A stretch of DNA of 64,000 nt, taken from NCBI RefSeq assembly GCF_963169125.1, contig NC_084802.1, positions 39,268,607-39,332,606 of the forward strand, written 5' to 3'. How positions within the stretch are numbered: position 1 is the first letter of the stretch; every line of letters begins with the position of its first letter. Positions 24,601 to 36,720 of the stretch are shown piece after piece. The stretch is from Humulus lupulus. Lineage: Eukaryota; Streptophyta; Magnoliopsida; Rosales; Cannabaceae. Below the pieces are notes generated by a model that saw nothing but the letters and a program-made list of their open reading frames with translations, was not told the origin of the DNA and did no database searches. Both the position numbers and the translations under genes were made by a program.

Positions 24601-25701
24601 GAGGCTCGGATGGGTGATCCTTAATTAGTAAAGCATCGGGAGGACGTCATAGCTGGAGTGGCTTAGGACTTCACTGTCTTTGAGACTGATATGTTGAGGT
24701 ATAAGGATTAAATATGTGTTTAGATGGACTTGGTATCAAGAAGGAGATTCTGGATGAGTCACATACCACTCCATACTTGCTGCATCCAGGAACCACGAAG
24801 ATGTATCAAGATCTAAAATCTTTGTACTAGTTGCTAGGAATGAGGAAGGATGTGGTCGAATATGTGGCTAAGTGCCTGACTTGTCAGCAGGTAAATGTTG
24901 AACACGAGAGGCCAACGGTGATACTAGACCCCTTGAGTTTTCAAGAGTTTAAATGGGAAGATATAACCATGGAATCTGTTGTTGGATTACCTAGGATGAA
25001 GGGAAAACATGACTCAATATGGGTGGTCATGGATAGATATACCAAGTCAGCTCACTTTATGCCCATGAGGACAACTTTTATTGTGGATCAGTACGTTGAA
25101 CTGTATGTGAGGGAGATTGTACGTCTCCATGGGGCACCGAAGTTGATAGTATCAGATCGGGACCCCACCATTACTTCTAACTTTTAGGAAGGCTTGTAGA
25201 ACGCTATGAGTTCCCAATTGAAGTTTAGAACAACTTATTATTCTTAAACATATGGGAAATCTGAGAGGACGATTTAAATATTGGAGGAAATGATATGAGC
25301 ATGTGTATTGGATTTTTGAGGGATCCTGGAGCAAGTATATTCCCTTGATTGAGTTTTCCTACAATAATTGTTATCAGTCGACGATCGGGGTGGCCCCGTA
25401 TGAGATGTTGTATGGTAGGAAGTGCAAATCACCCATCCATTGGGATGAAATGAGTGAGAAGAAGTATCTGGGTCCTAAGGCAGATTAGAGGACCAATGAG
25501 AAGACATTGAGAAGATTAGAGCTTGGATGCTTGCTTCACAGAGTAGACAGAAAAGATAAGCAGATCCAAAGCATAGGAATGTGGAGTTCCAAGTGAGGGA
25601 TTACGTTTTTCTACGTGGAGTATAAAGAAAGGCAAGTTGAGCTCTAGGTTGGTTGGACCTTTTGAGATCCAGAAGAGGATTGGGCAGGTAGCTTATATAG
25701 A
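24601..25701 (+). pseudogene. Gypsy-A integrase (decayed)
   Basis: Positions 24831-25187 read the zinc-finger end (KCLTCQQVNVEHERP) and catalytic core (WVVMDRYTKSAHFMPM, LIVSDRDP). The first catalytic Asp, normally in the ISMDFVVGLP context, is Glu here (ITMESVVGLP). A stop follows at 25185-25187. Positions 25303-25488 continue the core (PLIEFSYNNCYQSTIGVAPYEMLYGRKC). Confidence 0.85.
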
Positions 25702-25989
25702 TTGACTTTTCCTCTAGCTTTATCAAGAGTTCATGACATGTTTCATGTATCGATGCTTTGGAAATACGCGTCGGATAGCACACACGTGCTGAGTTATGAG
25801 AACCTGGAGCTACAAGAAGACTTATCCTACAAGGAAAGACCGATGCAAATTCTGGATAGGAAGGATAAAGCATTGCGGAACAAGATTATTCCCTTAGTCA
25901 AGGTGTTATGGAGGAAAAACAAGGTATTGGAAGCAACTTGGGAGTTAGAGTCAGATATGCGGGACCAGTATCCCGAGCTGTACAGGTAA
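25702..25989 (+). pseudogene. Gypsy-A integrase tail with chromodomain-like segment
   Basis: The frame reads RVHDMFHVSMLWKY, a run ending PMQILDRKDKALRNKIIPLV, then KVLWRKN and ATWELESDMRDQYPEL. In chromoviruses this tail is a chromodomain-type module thought to guide insertion into heterochromatin. It ends at TAA 25987-25989, followed by a short stretch to the 3' LTR at 26026. Confidence 0.85.
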
Positions 25990-26025
25990 ATTTTGAGGAT
26001 GAAATTTTTATTAGGAGGTGATAGT

Positions 26026-28249
26026 TGTAGCGTCTCGAGACTTCTAATAGAATTAAGTTCTTTGATTGGAGTGTAGGATGGGCACGTGGGGTAATTATGT
26101 GAATTTTATTATTATATGATTGATTATGCATATGATTATGTGTATTATATGTGTTTAAAAACTCACTTTTATTAAAAAATGACATTTTCGTAATTTTGAC
26201 CCCCTAAGGGTATATTTGTAATTTTTATGTTTTATGTGCTTGGAACCACATTCTTATGTGGATATATGTGATGGTCGGCATGGGTGGATTCTTTCAAGCA
26301 CTTTTAGTAGAAAAGTCACAACAGGGATAAATACCAGACTTAGGTCGAGCCAATGGGTATCTTAGGAATTTCTAGTATTTGTGGATAATTGGTAAAGTGA
26401 AATTAATTGGTGGAATAATTACGCTTGATAGTTAGATGATTATTTGGTGATTGGTGGTGTAATTTGAGGCTTAGTGGGATTTATAGGCAAATGACCAAAA
26501 TGCCCATGAGTTTAGTATGTGGTTAAGACAAGGGGCAAAATGGTCATTTTACCAATTAGTAGAGAAATTTGTTAAGTCTTAAACTTAGTCCTCACTTACA
26601 TTCTAGACACAACTCTCCCTCAAAAGTTTTCTCTCTCAACTTGTTCAAGACAAATACAAAAGCCAAAGATCAACACTTAGAATTTTAAGGAGTTTCTAGG
26701 AAGAAATGAAGTACTTTGAAGGGATTAGGAGCTATTAGTGTCCTCAACAAGCCAGGAATTTAAAAAAAAAATTAGAGAGATAAGCTCATTTCTTCTTTGA
26801 TTTTCATTGGGTTTATGGTGTTCTTCTTTGACGATCTTTTGTTTGAATTTCGAAATTGGGATTTCTAGATCATTGTGGTATGTACTTTAAGCTTAGAAAC
26901 AAGTTTGTGATTAATTTCATGTTTGAATTGGCTGCTGAATATGTGACTTTAAGTTGGAATTCTCGAATTTGGGGCAAACTTTGGTTTAGAACCCTAAGTT
27001 TGCAATTTGTGGTTATAATGTGTAATTAAATGCTTAAGCAGTGATTTGGTGTTGAATGTTAGATGTACTACTGTCAGGGTCAAATTTCACACAAAAATTG
27101 GATGAAAATCTTGTTTGGGATCGATTCGGGATCAAAGTTATCGCAAGTGGGATTGGGAAAAATCTAGGCTTGTAATGCCCTCTACCACTAGTGGCACGAT
27201 GGCGCAAATGCAATTTTCTTTAGGCGCCACGGCGTCGACCCTCTTTTAGGTCACCATTTCCCCAGTTTCATAAATAGTCCATAACATTTGACCCCGATGC
27301 CAGATTAGACGTTCCTTAAATGGGTAGAATGCTTATGAACAGCTCTACAGTCCTAGTACATAAGCAAAGTTTAGATGTAATTTTTTAAGAGTAATAATTT
27401 TGAACTAAGCTTGGTATTAATCGATGTCAATCAGATTTTTTTGGGTCATGATAAAGATGCTTAAATGGAATTACACTTGGGTCGTTTTATTGCCATTTAT
27501 GGAATCTAGCTAAGAAAACTGGCACATGCACCTAGACTAGGGCATTGGCCTTGGCCTTTACAATTATGTGTCGAATCTTGTTAGGATTATTTACCCTTGT
27601 TCTTTAATTGTATATGTTGCATATGTTTGCCTTATAAATGTCTGTGTTTAGTCGGCATGTGCTATATTTGGCGATAATCATGCGGAATGTAGTCATTATG
27701 GTAGGGTCACTATGGGGGTACAATACGCACTCACTCGGCATAGGTCGTATAAATTTTTTAAAGGTTGACATGAGTTTGTTATTAATTTGTGAAGCATGTT
27801 GTTTAATGTTTATGTTTAATTCAATACTTATAATGCCATGATAGTTTTCTTATTGGGCCTTGGGTCACGGATGCTCTATGGTGCAAGTAAGACAAGGGAA
27901 AATTAGACCAGCCATGAGTAGGAGGACTTTGGAGGGACCAGAACATGTTCGGCCTACTCAGCCGCTACAGTCTAGATACTTTTGAGGGACTTAGGGTATA
28001 AGTCCAATTTTGTTTCTTAGGTCGACTATTTTTGTAACTTCGGTTGTAACTACAATTGGTTTAAAACTCTTGCTGGGATCCCAAATTTAAATATATAGTG
28101 GAAAAGTTTATACTTTTCGACCAAAAATGTTAATATCTAAACCTTTGTTTAATTTTAATTACACTTTTGAGTCCAAATGACTCACTTAACGAGTTAAGTA
28201 CCATTTTTAAATACACAGTGTAACGATCCTAGATTAGTAGGGCGTTACA
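26026..28249 (+). repeat. Gypsy-A 3' LTR
   Basis: 2,224 bp, TGTAGCGTCTCGAG to GTAGGGCGTTACA. The purine run TTAGGAGGTGATAG just before it is the polypurine tract. A GC-rich block lies near 27180-27245. It is clearly diverged from the 5' LTR, with substitutions plus an indel of about 330 bp. Confidence 0.92.
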
Positions 28250-28254
28250 TTTCT

Positions 28255-28666
28255 ATTATGCCTTTCATGTCATTACTTAATATCAATATATCATCAATAT
28301 ATAGACACACTAAGATGGCATAGTTATCACAAATCTTAGAATATAAGCACTTGTCCGCACAATTGTGTCTAAACGAATCTGAAACAATGGTATCATCAAA
28401 CTTCTCATTATATTGTTTTGGTGCTTCTTATAAACCATATAATGATTTAACAAGTTTACATACCTTATGTTAATTTCCCCTTAGAACATACCCTTCTAGT
28501 TGCTCTATGTACACCTCCTAATCGATGTTACCATTTATGAATGTCGTTTTGACTTCCATTTGATGAACATAAAGGTTGTTTATTGATGATAAAGCAAACA
28601 ACAATCTTATAAATATTGTCATTGCAATCGATGCATAGGTATCAAAATAATCTATTGCAACCTTTG
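28255..28666 (-). pseudogene. Copia-A reverse transcriptase, YIDD segment
   Basis: The minus strand reads LVCLYIDDILILSNDMKG, with the RT active-site YIDD coded at 28301-28290. Further RT sequence with stops extends to 28666, where solo LTR D splits the gene. It resumes at 30628. Confidence 0.82.
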
Positions 28667-30622
28667 TGTAGAGTCCCAGAAGGTTTACTTAGCTAGCTAG
28701 ATAGTTAGTAGTAGTTATAGTATGTTTATTACTGTGGATTTTGGTTCAAGTCGGGACTTAGTTGAACACTTGTAGCAACACTCGTAGCAAAATGTTTATA
28801 AGTTAAACCTATAGTTTAAGAATATTAATTCTAACATAAGGTTTGATTAATATAGCTGATTATAAGGATGTTATTTATTATACTAAAAGCTTGAGATAAG
28901 ATTTATAAGAACATGACACTTGTTATGTGCAGATTTATTTAAGGATTTAACTATAGTTTAAATAAAAGAAAGTTCTAGAAAACTTTAGAACTTTCAAAGA
29001 CCATTAAGAGCGTGACATTTTTCACAACCTTGTTATTTGAGGATTTAAGCATTTAATTCAAAAATAGAGGTTTCTAGAAGCTCTAGACCCTTCCAGAACC
29101 TGCTGGATTCTCGTATTACTCAGTCAAACATATTTAATCATTTCAAATTATGCTGAAAATGTGCAATTACGTGTTTAAAATATTCACGTATGCCGATATA
29201 TCACAGCCTTGGAGCCTATGTATCGCCACACGGGGAATACGAAAAAACACGTGAACTTCGCACAAACGCATCGACAAACCATCGGGATATAAGCCCAGGC
29301 GATATATCGCCTACAATGGGCGATATATCGGCCCTAGGGCTATGTTTTTTAAACCGAGCTCAATTCAATACTTAACCTCTTAACCAACCTCTGAATGTTT
29401 TGACCGAGTCTTAAGCCTCTGCTGAACAAATATTCAAATATTTTTCAATTAATACTCATTATTTTTATTCAAGCTAAAAGGAGGTAGTTCACTCCTTGAA
29501 CTCTATAAATAAGACCTAGTACCCAGCCATTTCTCTCATTCTTCAAGCTGTGTTCAGAGCCTTCAATCTGATAGGATTACTATAGAGTGATAAACAGTTG
29601 GGTTGGGGTATAAGTTTTATCATTTTAAGCTTTATAAACACTTGGGAAGTAAGGTAAATAGTGTGTTTCCAATATCGAGGTGTAGTTAAGTTCTAGTACA
29701 TTCAAAGGTATTCCTAATCTTAAGTTCATTTAAGTTTAATTCTTTAGTTTTCATTCAGATCCTAACTCGTTGTTTTCCATTCTTGGTTAGGTATTTAAGT
29801 TCTTTGAACTTAAGGTTTCTTTTCGGTAAGTTTCATTTTGGTGGTTTAGTTCATTTCTTTATCATTTCTTTCTTTTAGAAATACTCACCTTCCTATTGTT
29901 GATTTTTAGGAGTGTTCCAAATCTCGTCCTTGTTCTCATAAATCCTGTTTTTGGTAAGGAAAATAGGATAGAATTTTGTATGCTTATATGATATGTTATG
30001 CTATCTTATGTTATTGTATGTTACATTATGTATAGTATGTTTATAGACCTTGGGCATATGACTTGTCTAGCTAGCAAGCCCCAATAATTTATGGGCATAT
30101 GACTTGCTTGGCTAGCAAGCCCCACAAATCTATTCGACATATGACTTGCTTAGTTAACAAGCCCCAAGTAGTATAATGGCCATTATAGTAGTATATGACA
30201 TTTGTTTATAGTATATGTTCATGATATAGTTTTTGTGTATGTTTTATGTTTTTAGTAGATTTTCTTTGCTGGGCATTAGGCTCATCACCCCCCCCCCCCT
30301 TTTTTATGTATGCAGGAAAATAGTTATGGCGGCAGAAGGATTCTTGGAGCTTGGGTTTGTGTATTGAGGAAGAATGGATTCGATGGACTGCGTGAATGAT
30401 TCGAGGACAACGCTATTTTCAGTCTTTTTAATTATGTTTCTATGTATTTTTCGCACTTGGTTTTGTAAACAATTTTAATTAAGTTAAAGTTATGAATTTC
30501 AACATTTACTTTATAGTTTTTAATAAAGTTATGAATGTTTCGTATGTATGTTTTCTTAAGAATAGTGTCTATGTATAGTAGTTTTAATGGTCCAAAGTCT
30601 TAGAATTAGTTGGGTCATTACA
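28667..30622 (+). mobile_element. Solo LTR D (Gypsy-type, about 1,956 bp)
   Basis: It starts TGTAGAGTCCC, ends GGGTCATTACA, and has perfect TSDs CTTTG (28662-28666 and 30623-30627). A TATAAATA lies at about 29505. Positions 29298-29311 are the perfect palindrome GGCGATATATCGCC, with CGATATATCG again at 29321-29330. Positions 30050-30175 hold three copies, about 62 bp apart, of a unit containing CATATGACTTG...CTAGCAAGCCCC. A run of 12 C lies at 30288-30299. The small open frames inside show no domain. Confidence 0.9.
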
Positions 30623-30627
30623 CTTTG

Positions 30628-31514
30628 GCCACCAACCTTGCCTTATAGGCTTGAATGATCCCATTGGTGTTGTATTTTCTACAAAATACCCCCTTGCAAC
30701 CTATTGGCTTTGAACCTAGTGGCCGATCAACAATCTTCCAAGTTTGGTTAGACATAATTGAATCCATTTCATCATTTGTTGTCTCTTTTCAAAAGTTAGA
30801 GTTCCTTGAGGACATAGCTTCTTGGAAAGTTTTAGGATCATTCTCCACTTGAAGTACCATTGGATACATCCAAGTGTCTCCCTTGTGATTTCCCTCTACT
30901 AGGTAAAGAGTCTCTACTTGAGAGGTTTTATTTTGTGATCCACTCTCTTTAAGCCTTTGAGTTCTTCAAGGCAATATCGATTGCTCTACAACCCCTGAAT
31001 TTAACTCCTTTTAAGTTCCTTCTAACGAGTTCAGTCCTTGAGGCTTATTGTCACTATACAACAAATTCTCAAAGAATTCAACTTCTCTTTATTCAGTTAT
31101 CACATTAGACTCCAAGTCTAATAGCCTATAGGCCTTACTATTTGAGGCATAGCCTACAAATATACATTTAATGGCCCTTAGACCCAACTTTGTCCTTTCA
31201 GGCTCTGTGCTCATGCAATAAGCAAGGCACCCCCACACTTTGAGATACCCTAGGTTGGACCTATTTCCTTTCCATATCTCATATGGCGAAATTTGATTCT
31301 TTTTTAGAGGAATCCGGTTTAAAATATGACAAGCGGATAGCAAGGTTTCTCCCCATAACACAAAACTCAAAATTGCATGTAATAGCATAGCATTTATCAT
31401 TTCAACTTATGTTCTATTTTTTCTTTTCGCTATACCATTTTGTTGGGGGTGTATAAGGGGTTGTACATTCATGTATTATACGATGCATCTCACAAAACAC
31501 ATTGAATTCATTAG
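30628..31514 (-). pseudogene. Copia-A integrase end and start of reverse transcriptase
   Basis: Minus strand 31089-31400 reads the integrase C-terminal part (RIPLKKNQISPYEIWKG, LKVWGCLAYC, KLGLRAIKCIFVGYASNSKA), typical of Copia. Positions 30628-31088 continue toward RT with stops. It is cut at 31519 by Gypsy-C and resumes at 37084. Confidence 0.85.
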
Positions 31515-31519
31515 AAAAG

Positions 31520-34050
31520 TGCAATGCCCTACTACCCAGGGACCGTTACGATATGCATTTTAAACAGTGCTAAACTTGTTAATCGAGTCATTTGTCCATA
31601 ATCATGTAACTAGGTATGATTAACAGTTTAGGGTTAAAATTTTTTGTTAAAGATACAACGTTTCACTAAAACGTTTATTGTATACATTGGGATCGCAAAA
31701 AAATCTAATTTAAAGGTTAATTACAATAAAATATTTACAACCAGCCAACCTAAGCGGCAAAATAGGTTTATCCCTAGTTCCTCTTTAAACCCTCGGCCGT
31801 GGTGGTCGAGCAGCCGCATATGTACACATCGTCACCTAAGCTCTCCAACTCAAGGATGGTCTAGCTTTCTTTTGCCTTTACCTGCACCACATAGAACCCG
31901 TGAGCCGAAGCTTAGCAAGAAAACTCAATATGCTTATGAACAAGAAATAACATGCACCAAATTACAATACGCATGCCTACCAGTAATAACCCTACTCATG
32001 CATGCAAGCAGGTACAAATAAATGACTAATAAGTCTCTCGCTCTAAGGTAGATGACTAATAAGTCTCTCGCTCTGAGGTAGATGACTAATAAGTCTCTCT
32101 CTAAATAGATGAAAAATAAGTCATACTCTGTATAGATGACTAATAAGTCTATCTCTGTGTAGATGACTGATAAGTCTATCTCTGTATAGATGAATGAAAA
32201 GTCTTTCTCTATATAGATGTCTGATAAGTCTATCTCTGTGTAGATGACTGATAAGTCCATCTCTGTATAGATGGCTGATAAGTCTATCTCTTGTCCCACA
32301 CCCTCCAAGCCATGTGACATTTCAATCACCTGAGCTTATAGCCATGGCTCTGAATAACTAGCCTTTAGACTAGACAAGCGCTTTTGTTTTCATCGAACTT
32401 AGGGTCGGTCAAGCATTTCATACTTATGTTGATAATGCGTATGTCGATTAGATCTAATCTTTTTAGCTTACGTTAAATATGCTAATACTTTTCTTAACTC
32501 ATAAGTCAATTTCGTACGACCAGTGCTCAATACCACTGCCGAACTTGACTAATAAGTCACAGCTTCACAGTCAATACTGACACCATTGCTATTTCTGACT
32601 AATAAGTCAGTACCATTCATAGATAAGAAAGATTGCTAACCATTTACAATGCAATCAATGTCCACATATAGAGCACTCAACATGCCTCATCAATGACCAT
32701 GCATGTCACATACTGGGTGCAGTTTTCTTACCTTTGGTCCAAGCATAGGTTACTAATAAACGAGCCACAAGCACTATCCTATTTCCGAGCCCATAGCGAT
32801 AACCTAGTCACAACCATAAATGATGTTTCAATGAGTTCAAGTTCCATAACCCAATCCCATGCTCTCTCAGGACCTCAAATCCCACCAAACAGGGTGGTGA
32901 AATCATCCTCCGAGCCCTCGGGTCAAAACCCCAAAAAGTACCAAAAACCCAAGTTCTGAAGATTGTGTAGCGCTACAGCGCTATCTATTGGGCGCTATAG
33001 CGCTACAGGCAGAACCTCAACCCCCAAATAGACAACCCAGCGCTGTAGTGCTACCAACCTAGCACTACAGTGCTCAAACCAGAATTCTGGGTTCTAACTT
33101 CATGTTCTTCGAGCTTCAAAGCTCCAAATCTGACCCCAACGGGTCCCTAGCCCCTCAAATCAACATTTTAATCCCCCAAACTGCTCACCCAATAGCATAG
33201 CAACATTAAAACAACAACAAATACCCAAAATCCCCATAGGAACTCATAATCCAAGTCTTGAGTTTGTAGAACTCATAATCCAAGTCTTGAGTTTGTAAAA
33301 CTCAAGAACACCAAGAACAAAGAATAAACTCAGGAATTCAATGGTTAAATTACCTCTATTTATGTCGTTTCTCACTAAATCCTCTGGCTAATAAGCTTCT
33401 AATCTTCCCTAGAATCGCTATGCCTCGATCCTCGCTTGAATCCGAGTCCTAAAACTCGAGTTTCCTTCAAAAATGTGATCGGGTGTCGAAAAGGGAACGG
33501 GAGGAAGAGAGAACATTCTTTTTATGTTTCTGACAAGTAACTTCAAGCTTAAGTAACCTCAAGAAAATCCTAATGCTCGGGGTCCCAGAATTTTCCCCTG
33601 GTCTCACTAACTCCCAATTTATCATCAAATATTAATTCCCATTACCCCATATCCCGATAATGTGCTAAATATCCCTAGACTCACTCCGAGTCAAGTATGG
33701 ATCCCGTTGTGAGTTTCCCACTGGCTTGCCTCCTAGGATCGTCTCGTGCTAAGTAACCCTAGCATAACCAAATAATAATGAAGCACCCCACACATACCAC
33801 TTATATGCCAAATATACTCGAAATGGCCAAAATATGAAAATTACCCAATTAAACATAAATGGGCCCACATGCATATTTAATACACCTAAACATGCATATA
33901 TAGTCACATTATAATATAACTCACATACTCACATAATGATACACATAAATATCACATAATCATATAATTCCAAGATTTTCCATCTTGCCCCTCCCCCCCC
34001 CCCCCCTAATCAAGGCCCTAGGTCTTATTAGGAAATTTGGGATGTAACTA
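31520..34050 (-). repeat. Gypsy-C 3' LTR
   Basis: About 2.5 kb. Minus-strand start is near 34050, next to the polypurine run GGAGGGGATAG. The end is at 31520. Inside are a 27-30-bp minisatellite (32021-32290); palindromic GCGCTATAGCGC (32992-33003) and TAGCGCTACAGCGCTA (32968-32983); a 29-bp direct duplication (33241-33298); and a run of 14 C (33993-34006). Confidence 0.85.
32021..32290. repeat. 27-30-bp minisatellite in Gypsy-C LTR
   Basis: About ten copies of a GATGACTAATAAGTCTCTC-type unit. Unit lengths are mostly multiples of three, so the minus strand stays open for 131 codons (31934-32329) with a repeating IDLSVIYTE-like peptide. This is an artefact of the repeat, not a supported gene. 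Confidence 0.9.
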
Positions 34051-36720
34051 CTATCCCCTCCTTACAGAAATTTCGTCCTCGAAATTCCAGTTCCCACGTC
34101 GCTCCCTCGACCTCACTGTTTCTGTATCATACCTTAACCCAAGCTATAGCTTTGTTCTTCTGAAATCTTCTCTTTTTGTCCATTTTTGGACTGGCTATTC
34201 CTCACGGGATAACTTAGTCTCAATCTCCAGATTCTCATGACTCAACACATGAGTCTCTTCTAACACATGTCCTTAACATGGAAATATGAAGTACACTGTA
34301 TACAGCCGACAATACCAAAACTAAGGTCAATCCAAAGGCAACCTGACCAATCATATCCAGGATTTAAACGGTCCTTACTGATATTGAGCTTAATTTACCC
34401 TTATTTTATCACCCCTTTTCATGGTGATATTCTAAGGAAGACATAGTCTTCCACTTGGAATTCTATGTTCCTGCATTTCAAATTATCATAAATTCCCCAT
34501 TTACTCTGAGAAGTGAGCATCCAAGCTCTAACCTTTCAATAACCTCAATGGTTCTCTGAACTACCTCATAATCCATATATAACATCTCACCCATCTCATC
34601 CCAATGAATGGGTGATAAACATTCTCTACCATATAGCATCTCCTAAGGTGCCCTCCCAATGACTGGATAACTCTCTCTGATTTACCATCATTCTGAGGAT
34701 AATGAACTATACTAAACTACAACTATATACTCCTCACCTTCTATAACCTTTCCCAAAACTTGGAAGTAAAAACAGGTTCCTTATCTGATAAGATAGACTT
34801 CAAATTCCATGAAGGCGTACTACCTCTCTCACATAGAGGTTTCTATACTGATCAATTATATTGTTCATCCTTACTGATAGAAATGAGCTGACTTTAAATA
34901 CTGGACCATAATGACCCAATCCAAATCACGCTGACCCACTATCCTGGATAGCCCCATCGCAAAACCCATCGCGATGTCCTTCCACTAAAGAATACACAAA
35001 GGCTGTAATGGCTCTATTGATTCCTAATACTCTGTCTTGACCTGCTAACAGGTTAAGAACTTTACCACATATTTTGTAACATCCTTCTCCATCCTAGGCC
35101 ACCAATATATAACATTCAGACTCTGTTACATCTTCATGATGCCTGGATGAAGAGAATAAGAGGTACTATAAGATTCATCCAGAATCTCCTGTTTAATCCC
35201 AGTGTCCATCAGATTCCAAATCCGATCCTTATACCACAATAAACTCATACCTGCCATGGTATAGTACTTAGCTAATCCAGCTAAGACTTTACCCTCATTC
35301 CTTCCCATCTGTGGGTCACTTAATTATTTTTCCTTTTATCCTCTCTACCAGAGTAACTCAAACATAATGTTGGCCACCTGGCCCACCAGTAACTCTACTC
35401 TAGTTCTGGTCATATCCTTCAACTATCATGATGCATAGGTAATCACTTTTCCCTGTCATTGAGGTGTCATAACAACCTACAAACTGGTTCTGATCTATAA
35501 GAAGACTCAGAACTCTATCCCAAAACACATGTAATATCCTGCCCATCCAAGGAAACTCCTGCCCCTAAGGCATTCCTTGACCTTGGAAAATCTCCACAAA
35601 GAATATACCACAACACTGTCGATCAAGACAATCACAAATCCAATTCAGATAATCCTTGGATACTCTGTTCATCTAATCCATCAAAACAACTTGGCATTAA
35701 CCAAATCCTCAAAACATAACTCAGCACTCCTAGTGCCTATATTCGATATAAAAAGTAGTCTTCTACATATCATTTTCCCTGATCTCTAGCTGGTAATAAC
35801 CAGATCAAAGATCACCTTGGAGAATACCATCTTACTCAATAATTGAACCTTTAGTTCTTACAGTCCTTTTGAAACCATTCAATACAATGCCCTAGACCTG
35901 ATTCCATCCTTGACACCAACCTAATCACCATTCTATCTCTTTATGTAAATGATAATCCTGACAAATCCCCTGGAGACACATCCAGAAACTCACAGACTAA
36001 TCCAGTCTGTCCTGATCCCACTGGCACAACCTAAGTGGTATCCACCCCACTAGCTAAGAATTCAATGCATCCTCCAACAATAGATCTTTAGATCTAAATA
36101 CAGATATCATAAGCATATAAGGTCCATGCATAGTGCCAACTTCCACAAGGGTTTCCCACTCTCAAGCCCCAAGGGTTACAATCCTTTCCTTGCAATCTAT
36201 CATTGCCCCATACTTGGCTAACCAATCCATATCCAGGATCATATCAAAGTCAGTCATAACCAACTCTGTCAAATCAACTGATGAGTCCTTTCCACAATAA
36301 ATCTAACTCATCACAACATAACCATGCAATCTGCATAACAGATCTATGCCTCTGTAGGAACCAGTCAGCATAATACAAGATTCAAAACTAGAAAGCTAAC
36401 CTACCACCCCTGAGGAACCAGCCTCAGTCTCAGTCTTTGACACTAACTACATCAGAGCGAACACTCGAGATGGAGTCAAGTTGTCCACCCCCTTTTTCTC
36501 ATATGTCCTTTGTCCTGGGCAATCCTTCTTGAAATGCCCAACCATCCCTCATAAGAAACATGCCCTTGCTCGGCATTCTCCCAGATGGCGTATCTTGCAC
36601 TGAGTGCATATTGGGAAAAGTCTTCAATTCTTATTCTTGCTCACTCCAATAAACGGAGGTGTCACTACTTGAGCACTACGCTCTCCAGCACCCTTCTTCT
36701 CGATTTGATTCCCTGTGCTC
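34051..36720 (-). pseudogene. Gypsy-C pol and gag remnants
   Basis: Minus strand 35126-35308 reads the segment before the integrase zinc finger (KQEILDESYSTSYSLHPG, then IMKM), a hallmark of plant chromoviruses. Near 34060-34090 it ends with the family tail around FEDEI. Near 36510-36560 a zinc-knuckle-like region is visible. Stops and frameshifts are dense, so individual domains cannot be bounded reliably. Confidence 0.7.

Larger units (their letters stand above)
18124..28249 (+). mobile_element. Gypsy-A: Tekay/Del-type chromovirus retrotransposon
   Basis: This element lies inside the Copia-A RT region. TSD TTTCT is perfect (18119-18123 and 28250-28254). LTRs are 18124-20016 (1,893 bp) and 26026-28249 (2,224 bp). 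The 5' copy lacks about 330 bp near its start that the 3' copy has (around 26060-26400). Order on the plus strand: gag, RT, RNase H, integrase, chromodomain-like tail, which fits a chromovirus. Coding parts have many stops, and protease plus the start of RT are deleted. Gag is interrupted by a Copia-type solo LTR. It cannot move on its own. Confidence 0.92.

Noticed and set aside
31934..32329. 131-codon minus-strand frame with repeating peptide
   Set aside because: Explained by a minisatellite with units divisible by three.
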